Shown here: positions 25,301 through 33,988 of the stretch, in pieces | Position numbering within the stretch: the stretch's first letter is position 1 | Layout of the letters: each line of letters opens with the position of its first letter | Assembly: GCA_028752905.1 (NCBI GenBank) | Contig: JAQNBH010000005.1 | Coordinates: 7,543,829-7,607,828, forward strand | Source of the DNA: Cladorhizidae sp. MBARI D1340-BT2 | Lineage: Eukaryota > Porifera > Demospongiae > Poecilosclerida > Cladorhizidae | Reading direction: 5' to 3' | DNA length: 64,000 nucleotides | The notes under the pieces: model-generated | What the model was told of the DNA's origin: nothing | What the model saw: the letters and a program-made list of their open reading frames with translations, nothing else | The model's database searches: none | Position numbers and translations under genes: made by a program

Positions 25301-28300
25301 TTTCCATCATTGTATTTCTTAAGAATAAACACAGTTTCAGAGAGGAACATCCATAGTAACAGGACTTCTATCTGTCACTCACTGTTGGTTCCAGACGCTT
25401 GAGAATGGTGATGATTATGCGCTGCCTCTTTGGACTTACAGAAGGCCTCTGACTCGGTACCTCCTCTGCCACTATTGAACTTACCACTCGTGGACTTGAT
25501 GAGCACTCCCTTTCATGGAACCAGCCTACTGGGAACTTGACTAATCTAGGAGGAAACTTGTGCTTGTTGGTGGGGATTCAGCATGGAGAGCCTACTAGCA
25601 TGTCCAGCCTTGTACTTAGCATGTCCAGCCTTGTACTTAGCCTATTTAGCATGTCCAGCCTTGTACTTAGCATGTCCATCCTACTTAGCATGGAGAGCCT
25701 ACTAGCATGTACAGCCTACTTAGCATGTCCAGACTTGTACTTAGCATGTCCAGCCTTGTACTTAGCATGTCCAGCCTTGTACTTAGCATGTCCAGCCTTG
25801 TACTTAGCATGTCCAGCCTTGTACTCAGCCTTGTACTTAGCATGTCCAGCCTTGTACTTAGCATGTCCAGCCTTGTACTTAGCATGTCCAGCCTTGTACT
25901 TAGCATGTCCAGCCTTGTACTTAGCATGTCCAGCCTTGTACTTAGCATGTCCAGCCTTGTACCTAGCATGTCCAGCCTTGTACTTAGCATGTCCAGCCTT
26001 GTACTTAGCATGTCCAGCCTTGTACTTAGCATGTACAGCCTTGTACTTAGCATGTCCAGCCTTGTACTTAGCATGTCCAGCCTTGTACTTAGCCTTGTAC
26101 TTAGCATGTCCAGCCTTGTCCTTAGCATGCCCAGCCTTGTACTTAGCATGTCCAGCCTACTTAGCATGGAGAGCCTACTTAGCATGTAGAGCCTACTTAG
26201 CATGTCCATTAGCATGTCCAGCCTACTTAGCATGGAGAGCCTACTTAACATGTCCAGCCCACTTAGTGTGGCCTCACTTAGAATATGCTGCACTGAGTGT
26301 GGGATCCACAGCAACTAAGGGCACCAACCAGATAGAAAAGTTTGCACTGAGAATGTGCCTGAAGAGATGGGACTCCAGTTATCACAATCTGCCAGAGCTA
26401 CCAACCCTCAAAAACAGCAGGTCATTATTAAAGCAGTGCACCTTATATATATATAAATACTATCCACTTGATATCTTTGTGTGAAACATCATGCTGACTC
26501 ATTACTACTCCAGCCACGGGGACACACAAGTGCCTCTCGGCCTTCCTTTGCAGCTGACTCAACTCACATGTGGAACAACTTGCCTCATGAAGCACTTTCA
26601 GCTTCATCCATCAAATGTTTCAAGTACCTCGTGTACATTAATATTAGCTTATGGCTATAAGCTATTTATATATAATAATAATAGCAACAACAGCAACAAC
26701 AACAACAATAATAATAATAATAATAAATTAACTGTTGTTTTTGTTTTTTCTCTCAATTTTCTCGGTGAAGACCGAAGCATTTGGTGAAATGTTGGCCAAA
26801 AATTAATAATAATTGATGAATGAATGAATAAATTAAACAGAATGAACAAGGCAAAACTGTTTTACTAAAACAAAGTATTTTGCATCGATTGTTAACAAAA
26901 TGTAGCCATGTAGGCCACAACTAGAAGAACTCGTACCATCTAAAACCATGTATACACCAATGCTTTCCTGTTTACTATATTCTACTGTAAAAATGGTAAA
27001 AGATCTCCTAAATGTTTGTGGTCTGCAGGGATGCATTTTCATTGCTTCCCTTCTGACAAGTCTATCAAATATTTTACAAAGACTTTTCTCGAGAATCAAC
27101 TTGAAATTTACTCTCTCAACGTTTAGGCTAGCTGCTCTAGCCTTCAAATTATTCCTGATGATGGCTATGGCATCTATAGCCAAAACATCGAGAGTCAATT
27201 TCAAGTTGATAACCGAGAAAGTTATTGTAATTCATTATGTCAACCAATAGTTCACTGAGAATTGCTAGTCAATATAATTTTATTTTGTCTAGCATTGACT
27301 GCACTTACCTTGGATGCATTCCTGTTGGCATAGTTCACACAAGCATTGTGGCTCTGATTCAACCACTGCAAGACATAGCAAGTGCCACAATAGCATACGG
27401 CAGCAAAAACAATACCTAAACATTGTCGGCAGTGTGTACTCGTAAGAGTTTATGTCTCCTGCCTCCACTCAGTGTATATTGATCCAGAGGGCGTGTGTCC
27501 CCAATAGACCTATTGTCAATCTACCTCAACCTGCCTCAACCCAGTTTGAGCTATCGACCTGGAGCACATCCAGGAGTGATGCTGATGTGATGATGGCATG
27601 CACAACCCCCAGTGACAATTCAAATATACTACTTCTTCAATGTAATTTTTTTAAATGCCGATGCCTAGATAACCCGTGAGTATTTGGAAGGAGAACATTT
27701 GACATACATGTACGCACCTGCCAGAATATAACTTGAGGCAACGTCTGATTTGGTAGAAGAAGGCCGACGACCTAAGTGTACAATGTATATGCATATCTGA
27801 AAGTGTGGAGATCAGTCTTGGTTACGCAGAGTCAAATGTCATGGAAACAAATCGAGACGCACTGAAATGGTTCCAAATGGAACAAATCCAGACATTCGGA
27901 AAGGCATGAATATCTTCGACCCAGTATCAGGATGGATGATAGCCTAAAAATGATGCATGACGTATAGTGGTTGGAAGCATCATATATTTATACATAAATC
28001 TCCTCCATATTATACGAACATGGAGGAGGGGCTAATAGTCCTCACTTGCTTGATCTTCTGAGCATCCCATAGCTGAAGGTGTTAAGAACAGCAATATACT
28101 AAATACATACGCACACATGGAGCAGAAAATATTTTCGGTGGTTCACAACAATCGCAGGGTTGGCAAGTTTCTTCCGCCTGGCGGGAAAATCCGGAGGACA
28201 CCATGGGAAAACCCCGTCCTGGAAGAAATAGCTTCTTCTGCCTAGAAGCGGAAGAAACTGGAAGAAACTCCTAAAATGTATATAAAATTTTATAGTTTTA

Positions 28301-31300
28301 ACTCATTTGTAAAACTCATTTGGAATGAATCTAAAGACTGTTTAAGCAAATATAAAGCAGTCGCATTGACCTTATCAAGAGTTCCATATCAACTGCAGAA
28401 GAGAAGTACGAATGCAAGGCTAAAACAGTTGTCACTGACAATGCCAAGAACATAGTGAAGATGCGTAAGGCCCTCGAGGAAGAAACAGACATCGTGACCT
28501 ATGGATGTCTGGCCCACTGGCTTGGTGGAGACCTCACAGCCCAACAAGTCATCAAGCATGCGGTGGAAGTCAACAAGTACTTCAGAAACCATCACATGCC
28601 TGGTGCTTGGCTCAGCAGTCTCATGGGATCAGTCAAGCCACAGCTTCCTGGCGATACTCGTTAAGAGTAGCTGACCTTCCTGGACTCCTTCATGAGAAAT
28701 TGGCCCTACCTGATGCAGATTGTGCAGGATCATGGATGTGAAATGGACCAGAAAATTGTTTCAAAGAGATCATGAACATGGACTTGCTTCACCAGACACT
28801 CGAGCTGACTGATCAACGGAGACCTGTGGCTTCTGCAATGGACCGAGCACAGAGCGACAACACGGGACTGGCCCAGGAACAAACTTGGCATAGGGAAAAT
28901 GTAGAAACTGGTGTTTTGTTACAGGATGCTGAGAGGCATGTGTGATCTGGTCTACTGATATGCCACAATAAATAAAGACTGATTGTAGATGAGCAAAGAC
29001 GGATGTCTGTAAGCTTTGGGCTTGTTAAGTGCTGACTACTTTGTTGGGACTGTATTTTTTAAATGATGTCATTGTGATGTGGTGTCTGTAAGCGTTATGC
29101 TTATAATATTTACTATTAGGTGCTAAGTGTATTTGTTTGAATGAATATTGTAAACAGTTGATTAGATTGCAAATAAATGATTAAGGATTTGTTTTTGTGG
29201 TGTCTGATATATGTACACTAACTGTTTCTTCCACCAGGTGTCAGATATTATTATGCAACAGTGTTTTTTCCACAAAGTATTTGTGTGTTTCTTCCATCAT
29301 ATATTTGTGTCTAAGTCTTTATTCCACCTGCTATAGTATCAGCTACGTATCTATTCCACTAGATATCCATGTGCCATAGTTTCTTCCACCAGACATTAAT
29401 GCGACCGTAGACATTTCATCTTCCATGGTTTCTTCCATTTCTTCCAGAAGAAAGTGGAAGAAATTGGACGAAATTTCTTCTTCCGGGTTTCTTCCACCGT
29501 CCCGGAAGAAACCCAACCCTCCAACAATGCTTGCTACATTGCTAAATATTAATACCTGCTTGTCGGTTACTCCAGGGTTAAGTGAACCATTCTTGTAGTC
29601 CTCGAGCAGCTTCACTGAAGATTTGAGTTTTGCCTACATGCAGTGTGTGGGTGTGTGTGTGGGGGGGGGGGGAGTACATAGGGATATGGGATATGGAGGC
29701 AGCAACCCGAGGAGTAAATATATTAATCATTATGTGGCAGTCAGGATTACACTGTGCACATCAGGTAGCTCTCTCTGTATTGGGCTGACCTCACATTTAT
29801 AAATGGCAGACACCCACACTGCTAAAACACAAGCTCCTTAGCCTATCTCAACTAGAACAGCTTCATAACAGCCTAAATAATTTGCTTTTGGCTTTTGTGA
29901 ACAACAAAAATGCTTCCAGTGTCACTTGAATCATTTTGCTAAGTTAGCAAACCAGCAGTGACTCAAATCAAAACCGTAAAACGATTCAAGTTTCTTTCTT
30001 CCTTCTTCTTGCCTTCCCAGACGTCACTTTTGTTCCGTTGGTCCATTACAACAACTTGGCAAAAGACTTCACTTTTCCCAAAGACTAACTATGTCTAACT
30101 TTTTTTATTTTCTAAAAAGAGGGTAAAAAAATTCTTATTGCTACAAGCTTATGACATACCAGCTCAAGCATGCTACCAGCAGCTGTTATATTATTGGAAA
30201 CAAAAAAGTGAACTTTATTAGTAGCCTGATCCGAGATGCATCATCACAAGATAAAGAGTAAACAGTCGAGGTCTTGAACTAGAACAACTAACTCTCAACA
30301 AACTCAGTTGACATAACGAAATTGCTTATTCCTGATAAAGGCTAGAGCATCTATCGAAACATCGAGAGAGTAAATCTCAAGTTGATTGTAGAGGTCATTG
30401 TAGAATAATTTAAGCAACATATATAAATCTCACCGGACAAAAATAATTTTTAATTTACTCTGGAAGTCTTTGTAAGTCTTTGTAGCATTTCACTGTTGGC
30501 ACAACACCAGTCATTTAACCCTCTCAACACCTGAAAGTCATTTAACCCTCTCACTCCAGCTGGCTAGATATGTTTTTTTATAGGCATTTACACCTCGAGG
30601 TAATTGTGTCATGCTCGTTAAGCTTGCAACAACCAAAGAGCCACAGCCAATGCCGGTCCTTCTTTTTGTCAGGACAGGTTATGAACTTTAATGTAGCACT
30701 GAGCCCCAGGCATCGAGGCACACACAAGGTACACATGTTCTACTAGCATTTGGGAGTACAGAGGATGGGGTGGAGTCTCTTGCTACCCACCCAAATGGCT
30801 TTGCAGCAAAAGTGTCTGGTATTCCTTACAGCTATTCGTTCTGGCGCCACATTGCTTTTCCAGAATGTTGATTGATTTGTGGTATATTAGTTATATAAAG
30901 ATGTCGTTATACACGAGACTCTCAAATGTTCTTATAGTAGTAAGACTGCACTAACATGTGCCATCTTTGTCAGCTCTAGTTTTGTGGGTTTTTTAAAATT
31001 TATTTTTATTCCACTGCATAATCAATTCCACTGCATAATCAATGGCACAATACTACATCGAACAATGTGTTCCCAAAATACATTGACACAAGCCGAAACC
31101 TTCAACATCTGGAGAACTGATGGGGCCTCTGTTTGTCCAGAGGGTGACAGAGTCTACTAGTGGATGTCTTGCATTAATGGTTAACACTATACATATAATG
31201 TACTATCAAACCACTTATTTCTAAGACCAAGTGACTCCATGGAAGATTAACAGACCTTTCCTAATATGGAGGGGGGGGGAATAGAAACTAAGACAGGGTC

Positions 31301-31611
31301 AGATCCATTACAAGACTATCCTGCATTTCAGTAGGGGAGAGAGGAATGGGCCTCCCTATCTTATTTATTTCATTCCATATTACATTTTTTAATAAGATAT
31401 CCAATTCCTTGTTAATGGCAGTACCTCCGAGGTAAGCAATGTCCGAAGATCTACAATGTCCAGAAAGTGTCTCAGCCTTCCTTGGAAAGTGGACTGTTGG
31501 AACAAATAGACGTTCAGTAATCTCAAGCTAACCGAGTGATTTGAGTACCTGGTCAAACCTTGGCCTCCCCAGAACAAAGGGAGGGTATTCTTCTCGCCTT
31601 TGATCGCTCAT
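7386..31611 (-). CDS. SFXN5: Sideroflexin-5 (mitochondrial tricarboxylate/amino-acid carrier family), 3' end missing
   Basis: Sideroflexins are multi-pass inner mitochondrial membrane transporters. Minus-strand coding exons: 31549-31611 (ATG), 31425-31493, 29556-29633, 28046-28072, 27863-27943, 27718-27771, 27309-27365, 21597-21662, 21440-21530, 21136-21251 and 7386-7471. All junctions are GT-AG and reading phase is kept throughout. Introns 1-8 lie in phase 0. The 788 nt encode 262 residues plus two bases. Family signatures in order: [115 protein letters not shown] and [18 protein letters not shown]. They fit SFXN5 better than SFXN1-3. Exon 4 is a 27-nt microexon (LWDAQKIKQ). The last roughly 65 residues were not found. 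Introns 3, 7 and 10 are packed with mobile and tandem repeats. Confidence 0.93.
7580..7983. repeat. 36/38-bp minisatellite in SFXN5 intron 10
   Basis: About 11 copies of AACTTAATAAGAGCTGGCTC plus AACTATAGG. Copies ending TTGGGAA and GAGTGGGAA tend to alternate, suggesting dimer-level amplification. Confidence 0.9.
7984..9270. other. SFXN5 intron 10, unique part
   Basis: No exon recognised. A minus-strand hydrophobic frame near 8100-8230 superficially resembles a sideroflexin tail, but it lies upstream of exon 11 in transcription order and was rejected. A C-rich tract is at about 9070-9130. Confidence 0.5.
9271..20422. repeat. Giant 35-bp minisatellite/satellite array in SFXN5 intron 10
   Basis: About 315 copies of TAGCACTGGAGGACCTGACT followed by ATACACTTTTAGTAT. 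The main variants are 36-bp copies with GTAGCAC instead of TAGCAC, and CTTGAC or CCCGAC for CCTGAC. There are no spacers and no coding potential. It contains a 100-N gap, so the true length is unknown. The array separates SFXN5 exons 10 and 11. Confidence 0.97.
12020..12119. other. Assembly gap (100 N) inside the 35-bp array
   Basis: Exactly 100 N, a conventional placeholder for a gap of unknown size. Repeat sequence continues in the same orientation on both sides. Confidence 0.98.
20545..20845. repeat. 28-bp C-rich minisatellite in SFXN5 intron 10
   Basis: About ten copies of CCTATAATTCCACAAACCCT plus GATCCCCC. A block of roughly 140 bp is duplicated within it. Confidence 0.85.
21260..21400. 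other. Purine/pyrimidine strand-asymmetric tract in SFXN5 intron 9
   Basis: A long GGA/GAA-rich stretch on the plus strand lies just upstream of the exon 10 acceptor in transcription order. On the transcribed minus strand it is an extended pyrimidine tract, which may strengthen that acceptor. Confidence 0.5.
21722..21958. repeat. 119-bp direct duplication in SFXN5 intron 7
   Basis: Two adjacent near-identical copies begin TTACATTTAAAAATGACAGC, with few substitutions, so the duplication looks recent. Confidence 0.9.
22447..22808. repeat. 42-bp minisatellite in SFXN5 intron 7
   Basis: About nine full or partial copies of AGCACGACTATTAGTGGGCC plus TGGGCCTGATATGAAAACAGCC. The period is a multiple of three, so a repeated peptide frame is open by chance on both strands. 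It abuts the 5' side of the LINE relic. Confidence 0.9.
23943..24735. repeat. 64-bp minisatellite inside the LINE relic
   Basis: About 12 copies of CCACCATTCCAGCTCTCCAC, CTTCAAGGCACCAAGGCTGA, GTCTGTGCTTGACTACGCAA, CAGT. It sits exactly where the LINE linker should be, and its unit resembles the linker coding sequence just 3' of it, so it probably arose by amplification of LINE sequence. Confidence 0.9.
25051..25245. mobile_element. hAT-like MITE with G21/C21 hairpin, nested in the LINE
   Basis: Ends are perfect 15-bp inverted repeats, CAGGGTTTCATTTAG and CTAAATGAAACCCTG. The CAGGG start is typical of hAT elements. Inside, 21 G (25172-25192) and 21 C (25211-25231) are separated by 18 bp. The flanking 8-mers ACCACAGT and AGTCCAGT match at only five positions, so a target duplication is doubtful. 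It splits the LINE reverse transcriptase. Confidence 0.75.
25597..26262. repeat. 21-bp minisatellite inside the LINE reverse transcriptase
   Basis: About 30 copies of CCAGCCTTGTACTTAGCATG T. The period of seven codons keeps frames open on both strands (plus-strand heptad LACPALY), which yields long but spurious open frames. Confidence 0.93.
26672..26726. repeat. TAA/CAA trinucleotide microsatellite, likely LINE 3' tail
   Basis: Trinucleotide runs directly after the LINE C-terminal coding remnant. Confidence 0.85.
26755..26800 (+). ncRNA. Degenerate hammerhead-like motif, locus 2
   Basis: GGTGAAG replaces CTGATGA. Then come a hairpin with arms ACCGA and TTGGT around loop AGCAT, GAAAT and a GTT triplet. 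The loop is the same as at 6602, while the arms differ but remain complementary. Confidence 0.4.
27065..27215. ncRNA. Inverted pair of hammerhead-like motifs, locus 3
   Basis: Plus strand: CTGATGA (27155-27161), arms TGGCTAT and ATAGCCA (7 bp, perfect), then AAAAC instead of GAAAC, then ATC. A minus-strand copy at 27083-27145 has arms AGGCTAG and CTAGCCT, loop AGCAG, then AAAC and GTT. Both continue into a related tail (AAATTTCAAGTTGAT-like). They lie head to head in SFXN5 intron 7 and are probably Penelope-type terminal fragments. Confidence 0.5.
28146..29529 (+). mobile_element. Decayed hAT transposon filling SFXN5 intron 3
   Basis: The element (about 28154-29521) starts GCAGGGTTGGCAAGTTTCTT and ends with the inverse of GAGGGTTGGGTTTCTTCC. 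It is flanked by CAACAATC (28146-28153) and CAACAATG (29522-29529), a near-perfect 8-bp duplication as expected for hAT. Many TTTCTTCCAC-like subterminal motifs occur at 29220-29510. The plus strand at 28400-28900 encodes a broken DUF659-type hAT transposase: [54 protein letters not shown], then stops at 28662 and soon after, then [20 protein letters not shown] in the same frame. Only about 115 bp of intron lies outside it. Confidence 0.85.
30325..30410 (+). ncRNA. Hammerhead-like motif, locus 4
   Basis: CTGATAA (30332-30338, one change from CTGATGA), a hairpin region with loop AGCAT, GAAAC (30356-30360), ATC, then GAGAG and the shared AAATCTCAAGTTGAT tail. It is in SFXN5 intron 2. The core mutation makes activity unlikely. 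Confidence 0.45.
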
Positions 31612-31777
31612 GGTCCGTAAAAATCAACAGGCGTTGCGAACCATTGCTAATCCCTTTACCGATTGATCCTGCGAATATTAGGTAAGGTACTCAGCTACAA
31701 TAACGAGATGTAGGTCAGTTCACGATTCGTTAATGCTGTTCCCCCCCCCAAAAAGTTGTTCCCCCCTTATTGTTCCC

Positions 31778-31957
31778 ACCCTAGCCCTAGCCCTAGCCCC
31801 CAGCCCTAGCCCCCAGCCCTAGCCCTAGCCCCCAGCCCTAGCCCCCAGCCCCAGCCCTAGCCCTAGCCCCCAGCCCTAGCCCTAGCCCTAGCCCCCAGCC
31901 CTAGCCCTAGCCCTAGCCCTAGCCCTACCCCCTAGCCCTAGCCCTAGCCCTAGCCCT
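31778..31957. repeat. CCCTAG/CCCCAG telomere-like hexamer array upstream of SFXN5
   Basis: About 29 hexamers, CCCTAG with interspersed CCCCAG (CTAGGG on the SFXN5 strand), lie 167-346 bp upstream of the SFXN5 ATG. Flanking GTTCCCCCC on the left and AGGGGGAAC on the right are inverted. Near-telomeric in composition, but not the canonical CCCTAA. Confidence 0.9.
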
Positions 31958-33555
31958 TTATTTTTCAAGAGGGAACTTTTTTTTCAAGTAAAAAGTTCCA
32001 GGGGGAACATTTTTTAAAGAAAAAGTTCCAGGGGGAACCAAATATGGGGGGACCAAATTTGTCATGACAGTACAGTACTTCTAAACGTGCAGATGGAAAG
32101 TCGGCTTGTCACAATTGTGGCAAAACCATGGGGGTCTATATTATGATCAGGCAAGGCCAATAATTGTGATATACAATGCACACATCTTGTGAGCTATACT
32201 ATGTTTCATCCATGAAAAGACAAAGAAGAAGTTTATTTTGTTAGGGTGAAATATTGGCACCACTACCTGATTGGTTAATGTGCACTCACAGAATCATGCC
32301 TTGTGCGAGATACTTGTGACCATGCATCGCCAAGCTAACACCATATCTCGCCAAAGTCACCTGACTATAATTCCTCATAGTCGACTCACAAGTGCTTTTG
32401 CTAGCAACCTGCTTAGGAAAACAAATAGAAAACAGGCTAATACGTCTTGTGCTATCTTATTCAGAACTTGAAGTACACGCATACAAAATGAGTCACACAT
32501 CTGACACCTTACAGAGCAGGATATGCCTGGTGCGAGTAACGGGTCATGCTTCTTTGATTGCCAACATACAGGACATACTTATAACAGGTCATGCTTCCTT
32601 GTGGACAAGTAATTTCCTACGGTAGAGGACATGTTTAGTACAAACGACAAGGTCCTCTTCACTGGTGGCTTTCACCCAACATTCACTGTATTGCCTGAAA
32701 TTAGGTGCTTATGTCCAGGATGCTAGTCTTGACATCATGTGTGGAATGACACATTTCCATGAAAATGTACTACTGACGGTCTAGAGTTCCTTGCATTAAC
32801 ATAAATTGACTAAGAGGCCTTCTAGGAATTGCATCCTGTTGAAGCTCTAGACTATGCAGAAGCCATCTAAAGCCTTGGCTCAATGTTGAGTAAGGTGGTA
32901 TTTATATATAACTTCTGTATTCATTCTAAACACACACTGGCAACAGTTTTCATTTTCAACTTGGATTTACACGAAGGAATGTAATTTGGAAAAGCAAAAG
33001 TGATGTTTGGGCAGGCCTATTGATGCCCCTATCCTTTGATCACTTAATATATGACTCGGTGAATATTTACAGCTTATGTAGATACAATCTCCCTTGCAGA
33101 CATCATTAGTTTTCCTCATGACTGGATTATGACGGCAATTAGCATGACTCTGTTTTGATTATAACCTGAGCTTATATGGACAGGTAACTACTGCATAATT
33201 TTTTTGTCCCAAATGTAGCTCTTTTCTGTCAACTGTATTGCTTACCACTTCCAAACACTCATAGCTTACTTACAGTGTTAAGGGTGGCATTTTTACGGCT
33301 CATTAGTCCAAGTTAGGTTCCAAACCCAACGAGCTAATCAAGGTTTACTCATTATCTGTTCCATATATAGAAGTTGTGTTGACATTTTTGCTAGACGTGC
33401 ACGAGTGTGCAAACACTCAGCGCATAATGTCACAACAGAGTTTCCACAAGAAGTTTGATTGATGGGCAGTAGCTCATCAGACAGGGGTAGAGCTCATAAG
33501 TTCAACACATTTATCGATGTAACAATAATTATGAGATACGTACCTAGATTGCAGT
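31958..33555. other. Intergenic, no gene recognised
   Basis: Unique sequence upstream of SFXN5. The short open frames at 32271-32625 match nothing known. Confidence 0.5.
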
Positions 33556-33988
33556 GTGTTGCCACACACCTGCCCTAGAGGTAGGCTCACACTCCTGCCC
33601 TAGAGGTAGGCTCACACTCCTGCCCTAGAGGTAGGCTCACGCTCCTGCCCTAGGGTCACACTCCTGCCCTAGAGTTAGGTCACACTCCTGGAGGTAGGCT
33701 CACACTACTGCCCTAGAGGTAGGTCACACTCCTGCCCTCCTGCCCTAGAGGTAGGGTCACGCTCCTGCCCTAGAGGTAGGGTCACTCCTGCCCTAGAGGT
33801 AGGCTCACACTCCTGCCCTAGAGGTAGGGTCACACTCCTGCCCTAGAGGTAGGCTCACACTCCTGCCCTAGAGGTAGGTCACACTACTGCCCTAGAGGTA
33901 GGGTCACACTCCTGCCCTAGAGGTAGGTCACACTACTGCCCTAGAGGTAGGCTCACACTCCTGCCCTAGAGGTAGGGTCATACTCCTG
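33556..33988. repeat. 25-bp minisatellite
   Basis: About 17 copies of CACACTCCTGCCCTAGAGGT AGGCT, with several short deletions. Confidence 0.92.

Larger units (their letters stand above)
22840..26730 (+). mobile_element. Decayed CR1/L2-like LINE (endonuclease + reverse transcriptase) in SFXN5 intron 7
   Basis: Broken plus-strand frames follow LINE ORF2 order. Endonuclease: [19 protein letters not shown] and [13 protein letters not shown] at 22930-23080, then ANSDHNGL near 23530. Linker: [13 protein letters not shown] near 23900 and [11 protein letters not shown] near 24750. Reverse transcriptase start: [13 protein letters not shown] near 24910, then VVSKMLEW near 25285. C-terminus: [20 protein letters not shown] near 26330, and [15 protein letters not shown] near 26570 in another frame. 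A TAA/CAA microsatellite at 26672-26726 closes the element. Many stops and shifts are present. It is further interrupted by a 64-bp array, a hAT-like MITE and a 21-bp array. The family name is by similarity only. Confidence 0.8.

Noticed and set aside
25537..26484. 315-residue open frame
   Set aside because: It is read through a 21-bp tandem repeat inside a decayed LINE; its only non-repeat parts are LINE fragments.
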